This document shows positions 58,145 to 64,000 of a stretch of 64,000 nt of DNA, piece after piece (position 1 is the first letter of the stretch; the number at the start of each line of letters is the position of its first letter). The stretch lies in the NCBI GenBank assembly GCA_035439445.1, contig DAORKG010000015.1, positions 17,090 through 81,089 on the forward strand, written 5' to 3'. Origin of the DNA: UBA4416 sp035439445. GTDB taxonomy: Bacteria > Bacteroidota > Bacteroidia > B-17B0 > Aurantibacillaceae. The notes beneath the pieces are model-generated. The model had not been told where the DNA came from. It searched no databases and saw only the letters and a program-made list of their open reading frames with translations. A program made the position numbers and the translations under genes.

Positions 58145-58248
58145 AATAAAGATAAAAGTTAAATGAATTTTTGCAAAATGAATTCATTACTATATTAGAA
58201 TTTTAAGCATTTTGTAATTTTACTACTGCGTTGTAGCAGTTGTTATAC
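58145..58248 (-). repeat. Truncated attC-like site at the array end
   Basis: Keeps the gene-side box GTATAAC (58248-58242), the first arm AACTGCTACAACGC and the central TTTGCAAAATGAA segment (near 58170), but the second arm and the GTTA box are missing; no complement of the arm lies between 57650 and 58160. Confidence 0.55.
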
Positions 58249-58260
58249 GTTTAATCAGGT

Positions 58261-58599
58261 CTAGTTTGCTGTATCTAGTTGTCTAAACATTGATTGAAAT
58301 AAATTGAGTGCTTGTAATTTTTGCTCTAATTCAAACGAAGTTTTAATATTAATATGAATCATATCAGGACCTTCTTCTGTGTCGTATGCGAGTTTAAGAT
58401 TAATTTTGTATGTTTCGCCGTATAATATGTAGTCAAACCAATTATTTTTTTCGTCGCTAGTGTTTACCAATCCAATCTTAATAGCTTCTATTTCGTCTTG
58501 TGAAATTTGGTACTTTGCCAATTCTGCCAACATTGCCAAAATACCTTCCAACTTAGGAGTCCAAAACCAGAATTGATATGATATTAGATTCTTGTCCAC
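58261..58599 (-). CDS. Cassette gene: hypothetical protein
   Basis: 112 residues (MDKNLISYQFWFWTPKLEGI). No signal peptide, no membrane segment, no domain I recognise. Mixed alpha/beta appearance with acidic character. It lies in the last unit of the array, whose palindrome is truncated, so it would be the least mobile cassette. Confidence 0.6.
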   Translation of the reverse strand: MDKNLISYQFWFWTPKLEGILAMLAELAKYQISQDEIEAIKIGLVNTSDEKNNWFDYILYGETYKINLKLAYDTEEGPDMIHINIKTSFELEQKLQALNLFQSMFRQLDTAN

Positions 58600-58635
58600 T
58601 TTAGTGTTGTCTTTTTAGTTCTGTCAACTGGTTGC

Positions 58636-58807
58636 TTATAACGGTTTCCAAGCAGGCACAGTTTGCAGTTTGAAACAGTGTCTACCGAATGTTTGTTTAA
58701 AGATACTAATGTTTGTTGCTTTTGCAAAAATGAAAAACTTGTCTACCGAAACTTTTTGCAAAAGCTATTACCTCGTCAGGGCAAATTGGGCTTGCTTGGT
58801 GTTATAG
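58636..58807 (-). repeat. attC-like site 2
   Basis: 172 bp. Gene-side box CTATAAC (58807-58801), far box GTTATAA (58642-58636). Arms: CCAAGCAGGCACAGTTTGC at 58648-58666 against GCAAATTGGGCTTGCTTGG at 58781. Follows the TPR lipoprotein gene. The centre has CTTTTTGCAAAA and CTTTTGCAAAAATG but lacks the TTCGCGGAGCGA loop of the others. Confidence 0.75.
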
Positions 58808-58831
58808 GCTGCCAGTTATCTTTCCATTTAG

Positions 58832-59725
58832 CTATAGGACGTTTCTTTTGTAGCCCAGTAATATTTCTTTCAAAGCTTTGTCGGGACAATGGTCAACATA
58901 ATCAATGGCTTCTTCGTCTTTTAGTTCAATAGCTTTCTTAAAGTCTTGTAAGCAATCTTTGTCACCCGAATAGTATTTTGCTAGGGCTCTTCTGTAATAT
59001 GCACTGCTATGTGTGCAGCCTAATTTAATTGCGGCGTCAACTGTTTTTACAGCTTCCTTGTTGCGTTTCAGTTCAATGAGATAACAGGCTTTATTTATGT
59101 AAGGAACAAAGTAGTTTTTATCAACCATTATGGCAGAGTCACAGTCAGTAAGCGTTCCATTAATATCATTGATTGTGTATTTATATGAAGCTCGTCGCGC
59201 ATATAGGTCTGATTTTTCATTTTTATTGGCGACTGCTAGTGCCAATGATATGTCGTCAATTGCCATTAGATATACTTTTTGTCTATAATAAAAGTCAGCA
59301 CGAATTTTATAATAACTTGCTACATTAGGGTTTAATTTAATAGCTTCATTAATACATATTAATGAATTTTCTTCTTGATTTACGCCCATATAAGCTTCAC
59401 CTAAATGATAATATAATTCGTCGGTAGGTTTAAGGTTTATTGCTTTTGATAAAAATGTTATTGCATCTCCAGGCTTTCTAGCTGCTAGTTTAATAGTCCC
59501 GCCTAAAACTAAATAGCTATAATTAAAAGTGTCTGTATTATTAAATTTATCAAAAATAATTTCAGCTTCATTAAATTTATTATTTGCGAGTAATTCTTTC
59601 GCCTTTATACTCATTGTGTCGAAAATACGATGTTCAACTTCGTATTTGTCATTTGGTTGTTCTTCGTCACAATTAGTTAGGAATAATAACAAAAAGGAAA
59701 GAATTATAATGTTGTATATTTTCAT
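58832..59725 (-). CDS. Cassette gene: TPR lipoprotein
   Basis: 297 residues. Lipobox FLTNC with Cys19, then six or seven TPR units (ELYYHLGEAYMGVNQEENSL; NPNVASYYKIRADFYYRQKV; HSSAYYRRALAKYYSGDK). Likely a periplasmic or surface scaffold. Read on its own strand, its stop lies about 25 bases before site 2. Confidence 0.8.
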   Translation of the reverse strand: MKIYNIIILSFLLLFLTNCDEEQPNDKYEVEHRIFDTMSIKAKELLANNKFNEAEIIFDKFNNTDTFNYSYLVLGGTIKLAARKPGDAITFLSKAINLKPTDELYYHLGEAYMGVNQEENSLICINEAIKLNPNVASYYKIRADFYYRQKVYLMAIDDISLALAVANKNEKSDLYARRASYKYTINDINGTLTDCDSAIMVDKNYFVPYINKACYLIELKRNKEAVKTVDAAIKLGCTHSSAYYRRALAKYYSGDKDCLQDFKKAIELKDEEAIDYVDHCPDKALKEILLGYKRNVL

Positions 59726-59739
59726 TTTCTACTGGTTGC

Positions 59740-59915
59740 CTATAACGCATTGCGGCTACAACTGGGGCGTACTTGAAACCTAGTCTTGCCGAAATGGTAT
59801 TAACAAAGCTAAATGATTATTGGACATTTGCAAAATGAAAAACATTCGCGGAGCGACCTTGAATTTTTGCAAATGCTTTGATGTCTGCACGCCTGAGTTG
59901 TAGGTGCTGTTATAA
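59740..59915 (-). repeat. attC-like site 3
   Basis: 176 bp. Gene-side box TTATAAC (59915-59909), far box GTTATAG (59746-59740). Arms ...CTACAACTGGGGCG against GCCTGAGTTGTAGG. Centre has ACATTTGCAAAATG, TTCGCGGAGCGA and TTTTGCAAATGC. The stop codon of the preceding cassette gene is the TAA inside the gene-side box. Confidence 0.8.
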
Positions 59916-60851
59916 GCCGTTTTTTTTCATTGCAAGGTCTAGCATAGTCAGCAACTTGTTCTTGTCTTGCCAGTTAAGCTGAATGATTTCCTTTACTGCT
60001 TTGGATTTGTCAGTAGAGTTTTCAAAATAGGTTTTACATATTTCATAACCTATATAGTAGCCTAAGTCAGCAGGTCTTTTTTTGGATTTGTTTCCATTGT
60101 ATAACCAATTGTCAAATACAACTTGGTTTCTATTTTTGTAGAACTCTTTGAGAAGCATTTTTGTATGTGTTAGTCCGTAATTTGTGTGTGGAGCAACATA
60201 TTGTTTGTTTAATAGTAATTCTGCGATGAAGTCACATGAGCCTTCTTTGATTGTTTGACTTAATAATGTATTTAAAGAGTCGGGAGATTCGATTTGTTGA
60301 GTGTGATTCATTTCGTGAGCTACTAGTTGAACAATACCACTATTAGCTTTAATATAATTTTTAAGCCAAGAGCTTAATTCGGATACATCTGTAGTATTAT
60401 CAGCGGCTCCCATTTCGGCTCCTATTAGGATTCTACCTGTAGAAGTTGTACCTGCTGAGCGTAAGCAACCAATAGTAAAATATACTTCAGGCTCAATAAA
60501 TTCAGGATATATTTCTTTAAACTTTTTTGTAAGATTTTCTAAAGATTCAATGTTTTTCAATATATACATTGTCTGTGGTCTGAGCGATTCCCAAAACTTG
60601 GGATATAATTCTATGTTTCTAACCCATTCATCGGCTGTAAATTCACGAGCAGTAATGAAGTCTTTTAGTCCGTCGGTCGCTTTACTTATATATAAGTTAG
60701 AGATAAATTTAATTTTTTGGGAATGTGAATTTGTAGTTTTAATACTGTCAAATGCAGTCCAGAAATTTGTTATGTCTGAAGTGTATATTTTCGAAGCAAA
60801 AATTTTAAATGTCGAGATAATAAATATTAGTAAGATTAATTGTCGTCTCAT
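59910..60851 (-). CDS. Cassette gene: secreted zinc protease-like protein (DUF2268/GldB-like)
   Basis: 313 residues with signal peptide (1-19). Zinc motif HEMNH (His179, Glu180, His183) in GIVQLVAHEMNHTQQ, followed 20 residues later by EGSCDFIAEL, where an acidic residue can be the third ligand. This order fits DUF2268 predicted zinc proteases and the related GldB lipoproteins of gliding bacteria. It ends MKKNGL with its TAA formed by the attC box. Confidence 0.75.
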   Translation of the reverse strand: MRRQLILLIFIISTFKIFASKIYTSDITNFWTAFDSIKTTNSHSQKIKFISNLYISKATDGLKDFITAREFTADEWVRNIELYPKFWESLRPQTMYILKNIESLENLTKKFKEIYPEFIEPEVYFTIGCLRSAGTTSTGRILIGAEMGAADNTTDVSELSSWLKNYIKANSGIVQLVAHEMNHTQQIESPDSLNTLLSQTIKEGSCDFIAELLLNKQYVAPHTNYGLTHTKMLLKEFYKNRNQVVFDNWLYNGNKSKKRPADLGYYIGYEICKTYFENSTDKSKAVKEIIQLNWQDKNKLLTMLDLAMKKNGL

Positions 60852-60859
60852 AAAATGGC

Positions 60860-61041
60860 TTATAACGGTTTCGCGGTTTATTTCTGTTTGGGGATTTGAA
60901 ACCGTTTCTACAGAAATATTACTAACAAAGCTATAATTTTATTAGACATTTGCAAAGCAAAAATAAACGTCTTTCGCGGGAGCGACTGCTTTTGCAAATG
61001 CCGAAGCCGAATGCCCAAATAGAATAAACCGTGTGTTATGC
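60860..61041 (-). repeat. attC-like site 4
   Basis: 182 bp. Gene-side box GCATAAC (61041-61035), far box GTTATAA (60866-60860). Arms CGGTTTATTTCTGTTTGGG against CCCAAATAGAATAAACCG. Centre has ACATTTGCAAAGC, TTCGCGGGAGCGA and TTTTGCAAATGC. Confidence 0.8.
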
Positions 61042-61107
61042 GGTCGGTGTTTTCTTTTCTATAGTTAGTTTAAACACAGCTTTCGTGTCTGCATACACAG
61101 AAATAAA

Positions 61108-61518
61108 TTATTCTTTTGTAATTAATATTTGTCTTAACCTCTTATGCTCAAATGCTAATGTCAACACAAATGATAGGTTTAGTAAACCTACAATAAAAAC
61201 CAAACCTTTAGCAAAGTGAAAGTAGTAGTCTAAGAGCATTACATTTACGAAAACAGTCAAACAAATTACCGCTCCAATAATACTTGTCTTTTTATAAATA
61301 AGTAATAGTCCACCAATTATTTGTGTTAATGCAATTACATATACATAGTTTCCTGAACTATGATAAAACAGAAAAACCATTTTGCTTGATGCACAGTCTT
61401 TTATGTCTTCAAGTTTTACTGTTGAATTTATAAATTGTCCGCCAAGTTTCCAAAAACCTGCATAAATTGAAAAAAGTCCTGGGAAAAGTCTTAGTAAAAA
61501 TTTAAATATTTTAAGCAT
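61108..61518 (-). CDS. Cassette gene: DoxX/MauE-like membrane protein
   Basis: 136 residues, four membrane segments (LLRLFPGLFSIYAGFWKLGG; VYVIALTQIIGGLLLIYKK; AVICLTVFVNVMLL; GLVFIVGLLNLSFVLTL). Layout and the GFWKL...G.LLL pattern fit the DoxX/MauE superfamily of small quinone- or redox-linked membrane proteins. No catalytic cysteine pair visible. Tentative. Confidence 0.65.
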   Translation of the reverse strand: MLKIFKFLLRLFPGLFSIYAGFWKLGGQFINSTVKLEDIKDCASSKMVFLFYHSSGNYVYVIALTQIIGGLLLIYKKTSIIGAVICLTVFVNVMLLDYYFHFAKGLVFIVGLLNLSFVLTLAFEHKRLRQILITKE

Positions 61519-61577
61519 TTTTTTTGTCTTAATATTGTTGTCTGAATTTAAGTTTTATAGTTCTCGTCAACACTGCC

Positions 61578-61751
61578 GCATAACGTTTTGCAGCTAGAAC
61601 TTGTGCGGCTTTGGAACACTCGTCTACCGAAACGTTTAAATAAAGATACTATGTTTCTAGGCATTTGCAAAATGAAAATAACTTTCGCGGAGCGACCTTG
61701 AATTTGCAAATGCTTTGATGTCGCCCGCATAAGTTTTAGGTGCTGTTAGTG
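61578..61751 (-). repeat. attC-like site 5
   Basis: 174 bp. Gene-side box CACTAAC (61751-61745), far box GTTATGC (61584-61578). Arms CAGCTAGAACTTGTGCGGC against GCCCGCATAAGTTTTAGGTG. Centre has GCATTTGCAAAATG, TTCGCGGAGCGA and TTTGCAAATGC. Confidence 0.8.
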
Positions 61752-61775
61752 GCAGTTTTAATATTAATATTAGCA

Positions 61776-62621
61776 TTACTGAAAACATTTGTCGACAACG
61801 ATTTGAATTATTTTTGCTGTCCTTTCGTCAATGTCACTAGTGTATTTTATTGTAGTTGCTTTTTGCTTAGTTAAATACTTATAGCATATACATGCATTTA
61901 AATATGCGCCTAATTTTGAAGGATGAGATTTGTCTTGATACAAATTGATATTTGGATAGTTCGTAGTAATTTCCATAAAGCAATTTGTAATTGGCAAGGT
62001 CGGTAAATTGGTTGCAATTGCGACAGTGTCATATGCTGCATTTATTAATTTAGCCTCTTCATTTCTATTACTCATAATTGGCGAGCAACACATATCTTTA
62101 ACAATAGATTTGTCTACAATTTCTTTAGGATAACAATGTTGTTTTGGGAAAGTGTCTAGAGTTGGCCATGTTTTATATAACACTATTTCAGATTTACTGT
62201 CTTTTAAATACTCTTGAAATTTTTTGATAGCGGGAATAACAAGTAATGATTTGACTTCGGGAATTAAAAGTCTTACTGTTCCGTCTTGTAAAACAACAAA
62301 GTCCCACTTTTTTAATTGTAGTAATTTTACTGTTGTACTTGTGTCTCCCTGTTCTAATGGCGTTAGTTCTGTACCTTTACTTGTCAATACGGCTTTGCGT
62401 GACAAATGTTGTGTTAAAGAAATGCCTGGGTAGGTAGATTGCGCAACTTTATAATTGAGATTTTGTATTTCAAAAATCTTTTGAAGCATTTGTGGCATAT
62501 CATTATAATATGTCAAACTGTTACCGATAAATAAAACATTAATTTCGTCTTTTTTTGTTTGTGCTGTAAAAGAGATAACTAACATTGTCAATACTAATGT
62601 TGCTGTAATTTTTGTCTTCAT
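61776..62621 (-). CDS. Cassette gene: secreted SGNH-type hydrolase
   Basis: 281 residues with signal peptide (ending FTAQ). Block I FIGNSLTYYND with Ser35 as nucleophile, and a C-terminal DKSHPSKLGAYLNA with Asp230 and His233, complete the GDSL/SGNH catalytic arrangement. Likely an esterase acting outside the cytoplasm; substrate unknown. Confidence 0.75.
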   Translation of the reverse strand: MKTKITATLVLTMLVISFTAQTKKDEINVLFIGNSLTYYNDMPQMLQKIFEIQNLNYKVAQSTYPGISLTQHLSRKAVLTSKGTELTPLEQGDTSTTVKLLQLKKWDFVVLQDGTVRLLIPEVKSLLVIPAIKKFQEYLKDSKSEIVLYKTWPTLDTFPKQHCYPKEIVDKSIVKDMCCSPIMSNRNEEAKLINAAYDTVAIATNLPTLPITNCFMEITTNYPNINLYQDKSHPSKLGAYLNACICYKYLTKQKATTIKYTSDIDERTAKIIQIVVDKCFQ

Positions 62622-62640
62622 GTATTTTTTATAAAATTGC

Positions 62641-62771
62641 CACTAACGTTTTCGGGCTTTGCGTTGGTGGGCTTTTGAAACCGTAAACTGTCTGCCAGCA
62701 CCAATGTTTATTAATTGCTCAAATGTTTCTATTTGCACTGTCCGCCCACTAACGCAAAACCCGTGTTAGCG
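62641..62771 (-). repeat. attC-like site 6 (distinct type)
   Basis: 131 bp, shorter than the rest. Gene-side box CGCTAAC (62771-62765), far box GTTAGTG (62647-62641). Arms GGGCTTTGCGTTGGTGGGC against GCCCACTAACGCAAAACCC pair almost perfectly. The centre lacks both TTTGCAAA blocks and the TTCGCGGAGCGA loop; instead it has CTGTCTGCCAGCACC. Belongs to the arr cassette. Confidence 0.78.
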
Positions 62772-62792
62772 GTTCGTTGTTTTTGTCTTGGT

Positions 62793-63248
62793 CTACTCGT
62801 CATTTAGTGAATTAATTCCCTGTTCTTTTAGTTTCATTAATGCGTCTTTCATTGCTTTAACTTGTTCAGGTGGGTGTCCTTGCCAATTAGTAACTTCACC
62901 AACTATTTTAAACGGTTGTGTCGAACGATAAGATTTTGTCGGGTTGCCCGGGAATTTTTTGTCCGTTAAGTCAGGGTCGTCTTCAATTGGTCCAGTTGGT
63001 TCAACTAAATAAATTCTTTCTCGTTCTTCTCCAAATGCAAGTTCAGCACCCCAAATCGCAGCGTCTAATGTCGCGGAAAGGAAAATATATTTTGCATTTT
63101 TTCTTTGTCCGTAATTAGAGTTGAAACCAACTTCGATAAACTCACCAACTTTCAAGTCAGACCTTGTCCCGTGAAAATATGTCTGTGCGAAAGGTGTCGC
63201 ACCGTGTCCGCTTGTTTTTTGGGCGCTGTTAGTTTTTTCCATTGTCAT
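62793..63248 (-). CDS. arr: Cassette gene: rifampin ADP-ribosyltransferase
   Basis: 151 residues. Arr signatures: TYFHGTRSDLKVGE (His26), YIFLSATLDAAIWGAELA (Tyr54), IYLVEPTGPIEDDPDLTDKK (Asp90), FPGNPTKSYRS, IVGEVTNWQGHPPE. His/Tyr/Asp match in order and spacing the catalytic residues of Arr-2. Transfers ADP-ribose from NAD to the ansa bridge of rifamycins, giving rifampin resistance. arr genes are well known as integron cassettes in Gammaproteobacteria. The alternative start MEKTNSAQ two codons on is possible. Confidence 0.93.
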   Translation of the reverse strand: MTMEKTNSAQKTSGHGATPFAQTYFHGTRSDLKVGEFIEVGFNSNYGQRKNAKYIFLSATLDAAIWGAELAFGEERERIYLVEPTGPIEDDPDLTDKKFPGNPTKSYRSTQPFKIVGEVTNWQGHPPEQVKAMKDALMKLKEQGINSLNDE

Positions 63249-63298
63249 AATTTATTTTAAAATATTTTGTGTCTGTTCGCTTGTCGTCATACAATGAC

Positions 63299-63474
63299 CG
63301 CTAACGGATTGCAAGCTTGCACAGTGCGGCTCGAAGCCGTCTTCTGCCGAAACCTGCTTAACAAAGCTACATGCTTTTTAGACATTTGCAAAATGTAATA
63401 CTTTCGCGCAGCGGCTTTGAACTTTTGCAAATGCCTTTGTTGTCGGCCCGCATTGTGCGAGCTTGCTGTTAGCG
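63299..63474 (-). repeat. attC-like site 7
   Basis: 176 bp. Gene-side box CGCTAAC (63474-63468), far box GTTAGCG (63305-63299). Arms GCAAGCTTGCACAGTGCGGC against GCCCGCATTGTGCGAGCTTGC. Centre has ACATTTGCAAAATG, TTCGCGCAGCGG and TTTTGCAAATGCC. Confidence 0.82.
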
Positions 63475-63514
63475 GTTCGTTGCTATGTTAATTTTTTTTA
63501 AATATAAATGCTTA

Positions 63515-63916
63515 TTATGCAGAAATAAATTCTTTTAAGGTTTGTTCTTTTAATAAATATTTAGCAGTAAAGAAAATAAAAAAACCAAAAGGAATCTGGG
63601 TGAATAACCCCCACATAATAAATTTTTTTGTTATAAAGTAATAATTAATTCCAAACCCCAAATTCACCAAAATATCTGTTATCATGACAATTATTGCTAA
63701 TATTACTCCTATCTTAAATTTTGTCAACAATAATATTATAACAGTAGTGTCAAAAAGTGTCAGTAATGTCCAGTATACATTTAATACAAATGGAGCAAAT
63801 TTATATCCAAGAAATCCATAAATATAAATATCATATAAATGACTCAAGATTCCAACTGAAAACCCAATTAAGTAAACACCTATTATTATTAAATTTTTAG
63901 AATTGTATTTTCCCAT
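63515..63916 (-). CDS. Cassette gene: four-pass membrane protein
   Basis: 133 residues with four hydrophobic segments (LIIIGVYLIGFSVGILSHL; FVLNVYWTLLTLFDTTVIIL; IGVILAIIVMITDILVNLGF; IPFGFFIFFTAKYL). No family recognised. A single gene in its own unit between sites 7 and 8. Confidence 0.65.
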   Translation of the reverse strand: MGKYNSKNLIIIGVYLIGFSVGILSHLYDIYIYGFLGYKFAPFVLNVYWTLLTLFDTTVIILLLTKFKIGVILAIIVMITDILVNLGFGINYYFITKKFIMWGLFTQIPFGFFIFFTAKYLLKEQTLKEFISA

Positions 63917-63946
63917 TTTATTTTTCTTGGTATTTCTCGCAATGAC

Positions 63947-64000
63947 CGCTAACGTTTTGGAGCTTTGCCTAGTGCGGTTTGAAACATTTTCTTACCGAAA
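63947..64000 (-). repeat. attC-like site 8, cut by window edge
   Basis: Far box GTTAGCG (63953-63947) and first arm GGAGCTTTGCCTAGTGCGG are present, followed by TTGAAAC and TTACCGAAA as in the other sites. The remainder lies outside the window, so at least one more cassette exists to the right. Confidence 0.7.

Larger units (their letters stand above)
58145..64000 (-). mobile_element. Integron-like gene cassette array (continues to the right)
   Basis: Seven one-gene units, all on the - strand, separated by seven complete or partial palindromes of attC type, with an eighth running off the window. Crossover points inferred at G^TT (read on the - strand) give units of about 650, 660, 1,060, 720, 1,120 and 1,100 bp from right to left, plus the truncated last one. 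In six units the first 7 bp equal the complement of the 7-bp box just after the gene. No integrase gene is in the window; by array direction it would lie to the right of 64000. Could be a CALIN (attC cluster without integrase). Confidence 0.8.

Noticed and set aside
58663..58932. 89-codon + strand frame across site 2
   Set aside because: It spans attC-like site 2 and the 3' end of the TPR gene on the other strand; no recognisable protein features.
61548..61730. 60-codon frame on the - strand between DoxX-like and SGNH genes
   Set aside because: It covers attC-like site 5, and its codons follow the conserved palindrome centre rather than a protein pattern.

Overview
The window comes from an AT-rich genome of the phylum Bacteroidota. 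The evidence is the number of secreted proteins with type IX secretion (T9SS) sorting domains of types A and B, a PorP/SprF partner, a complete Bat operon, a Bacteroidota-type RNase P RNA, and promoters that fit the TTTG-N19-TAnnTTTG consensus of this phylum. The genus cannot be told from the sequence alone.

Layout. 1-3809 (-) is the N-terminal 1,269 codons of a giant secreted protein with seven 90-residue PKD-like repeats; it runs off the left edge. 4323-7443 (+) holds an ECF sigma factor, a one-pass membrane protein (candidate anti-sigma) and a secreted FGE/GldK-like protein, meeting tail-to-tail a T9SS protein (7433-9019). 9151-11276 (-) is bioB-bioF. 11408-15190 holds a small basic secreted protein, a zinc-ribbon membrane protein, a secreted DUF900-type hydrolase and rocD. 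15371-23843 (-) is a tandem triplet of about 910-residue propeller-type T9SS proteins. 24079-32483 (+) is moxR-DUF58-orf-batA-batB-batC-batD-batE. 32526-44011 includes a short T9SS protein, a transglutaminase-like lipoprotein, pntAB, a Cys/Lys-rich small protein, a zinc metallopeptidase, a cold-shock gene and two POT peptide transporters. 44086-50361 holds a thioredoxin, a NarL-type response regulator, a DUF2306 protein, rimO, a 57-residue double-glycine-leader peptide gene, a TPR sensor kinase and a membrane protein. rnpB follows (50449-50818), then a T9SS type B cluster: PKD adhesin, PD40 protein and PorP/SprF. A VOC-family protein (57698-58117) closes the conventional part.

58145-64000 is the most striking region: seven single-gene units, all on the - strand, each separated from the next by a 131-182 bp imperfect palindrome. 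The palindromes behave like integron attC sites. Arms differ in sequence but pair with each other, each reads ...TAAC at the gene side and GTTA... at the far side, and in six units the 7 bp that begin the unit are the exact complement of the 7-bp box that follows its gene. That across-gene match is what excision and insertion of circular cassettes at G^TT predicts. One cassette carries a rifampin ADP-ribosyltransferase (arr) and has a palindrome of a different type. The left end of the array is a truncated site; the right end lies beyond the window, where an integrase would be expected if the array still has one.

How the parts fit: most genes of the window serve the cell envelope (secreted T9SS cargo and partner proteins, the Bat complex, transporters, signal transduction), with a few core metabolic genes (biotin, ornithine aminotransferase, transhydrogenase). 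The cassette array adds mostly exported or membrane proteins plus an antibiotic-modifying enzyme.
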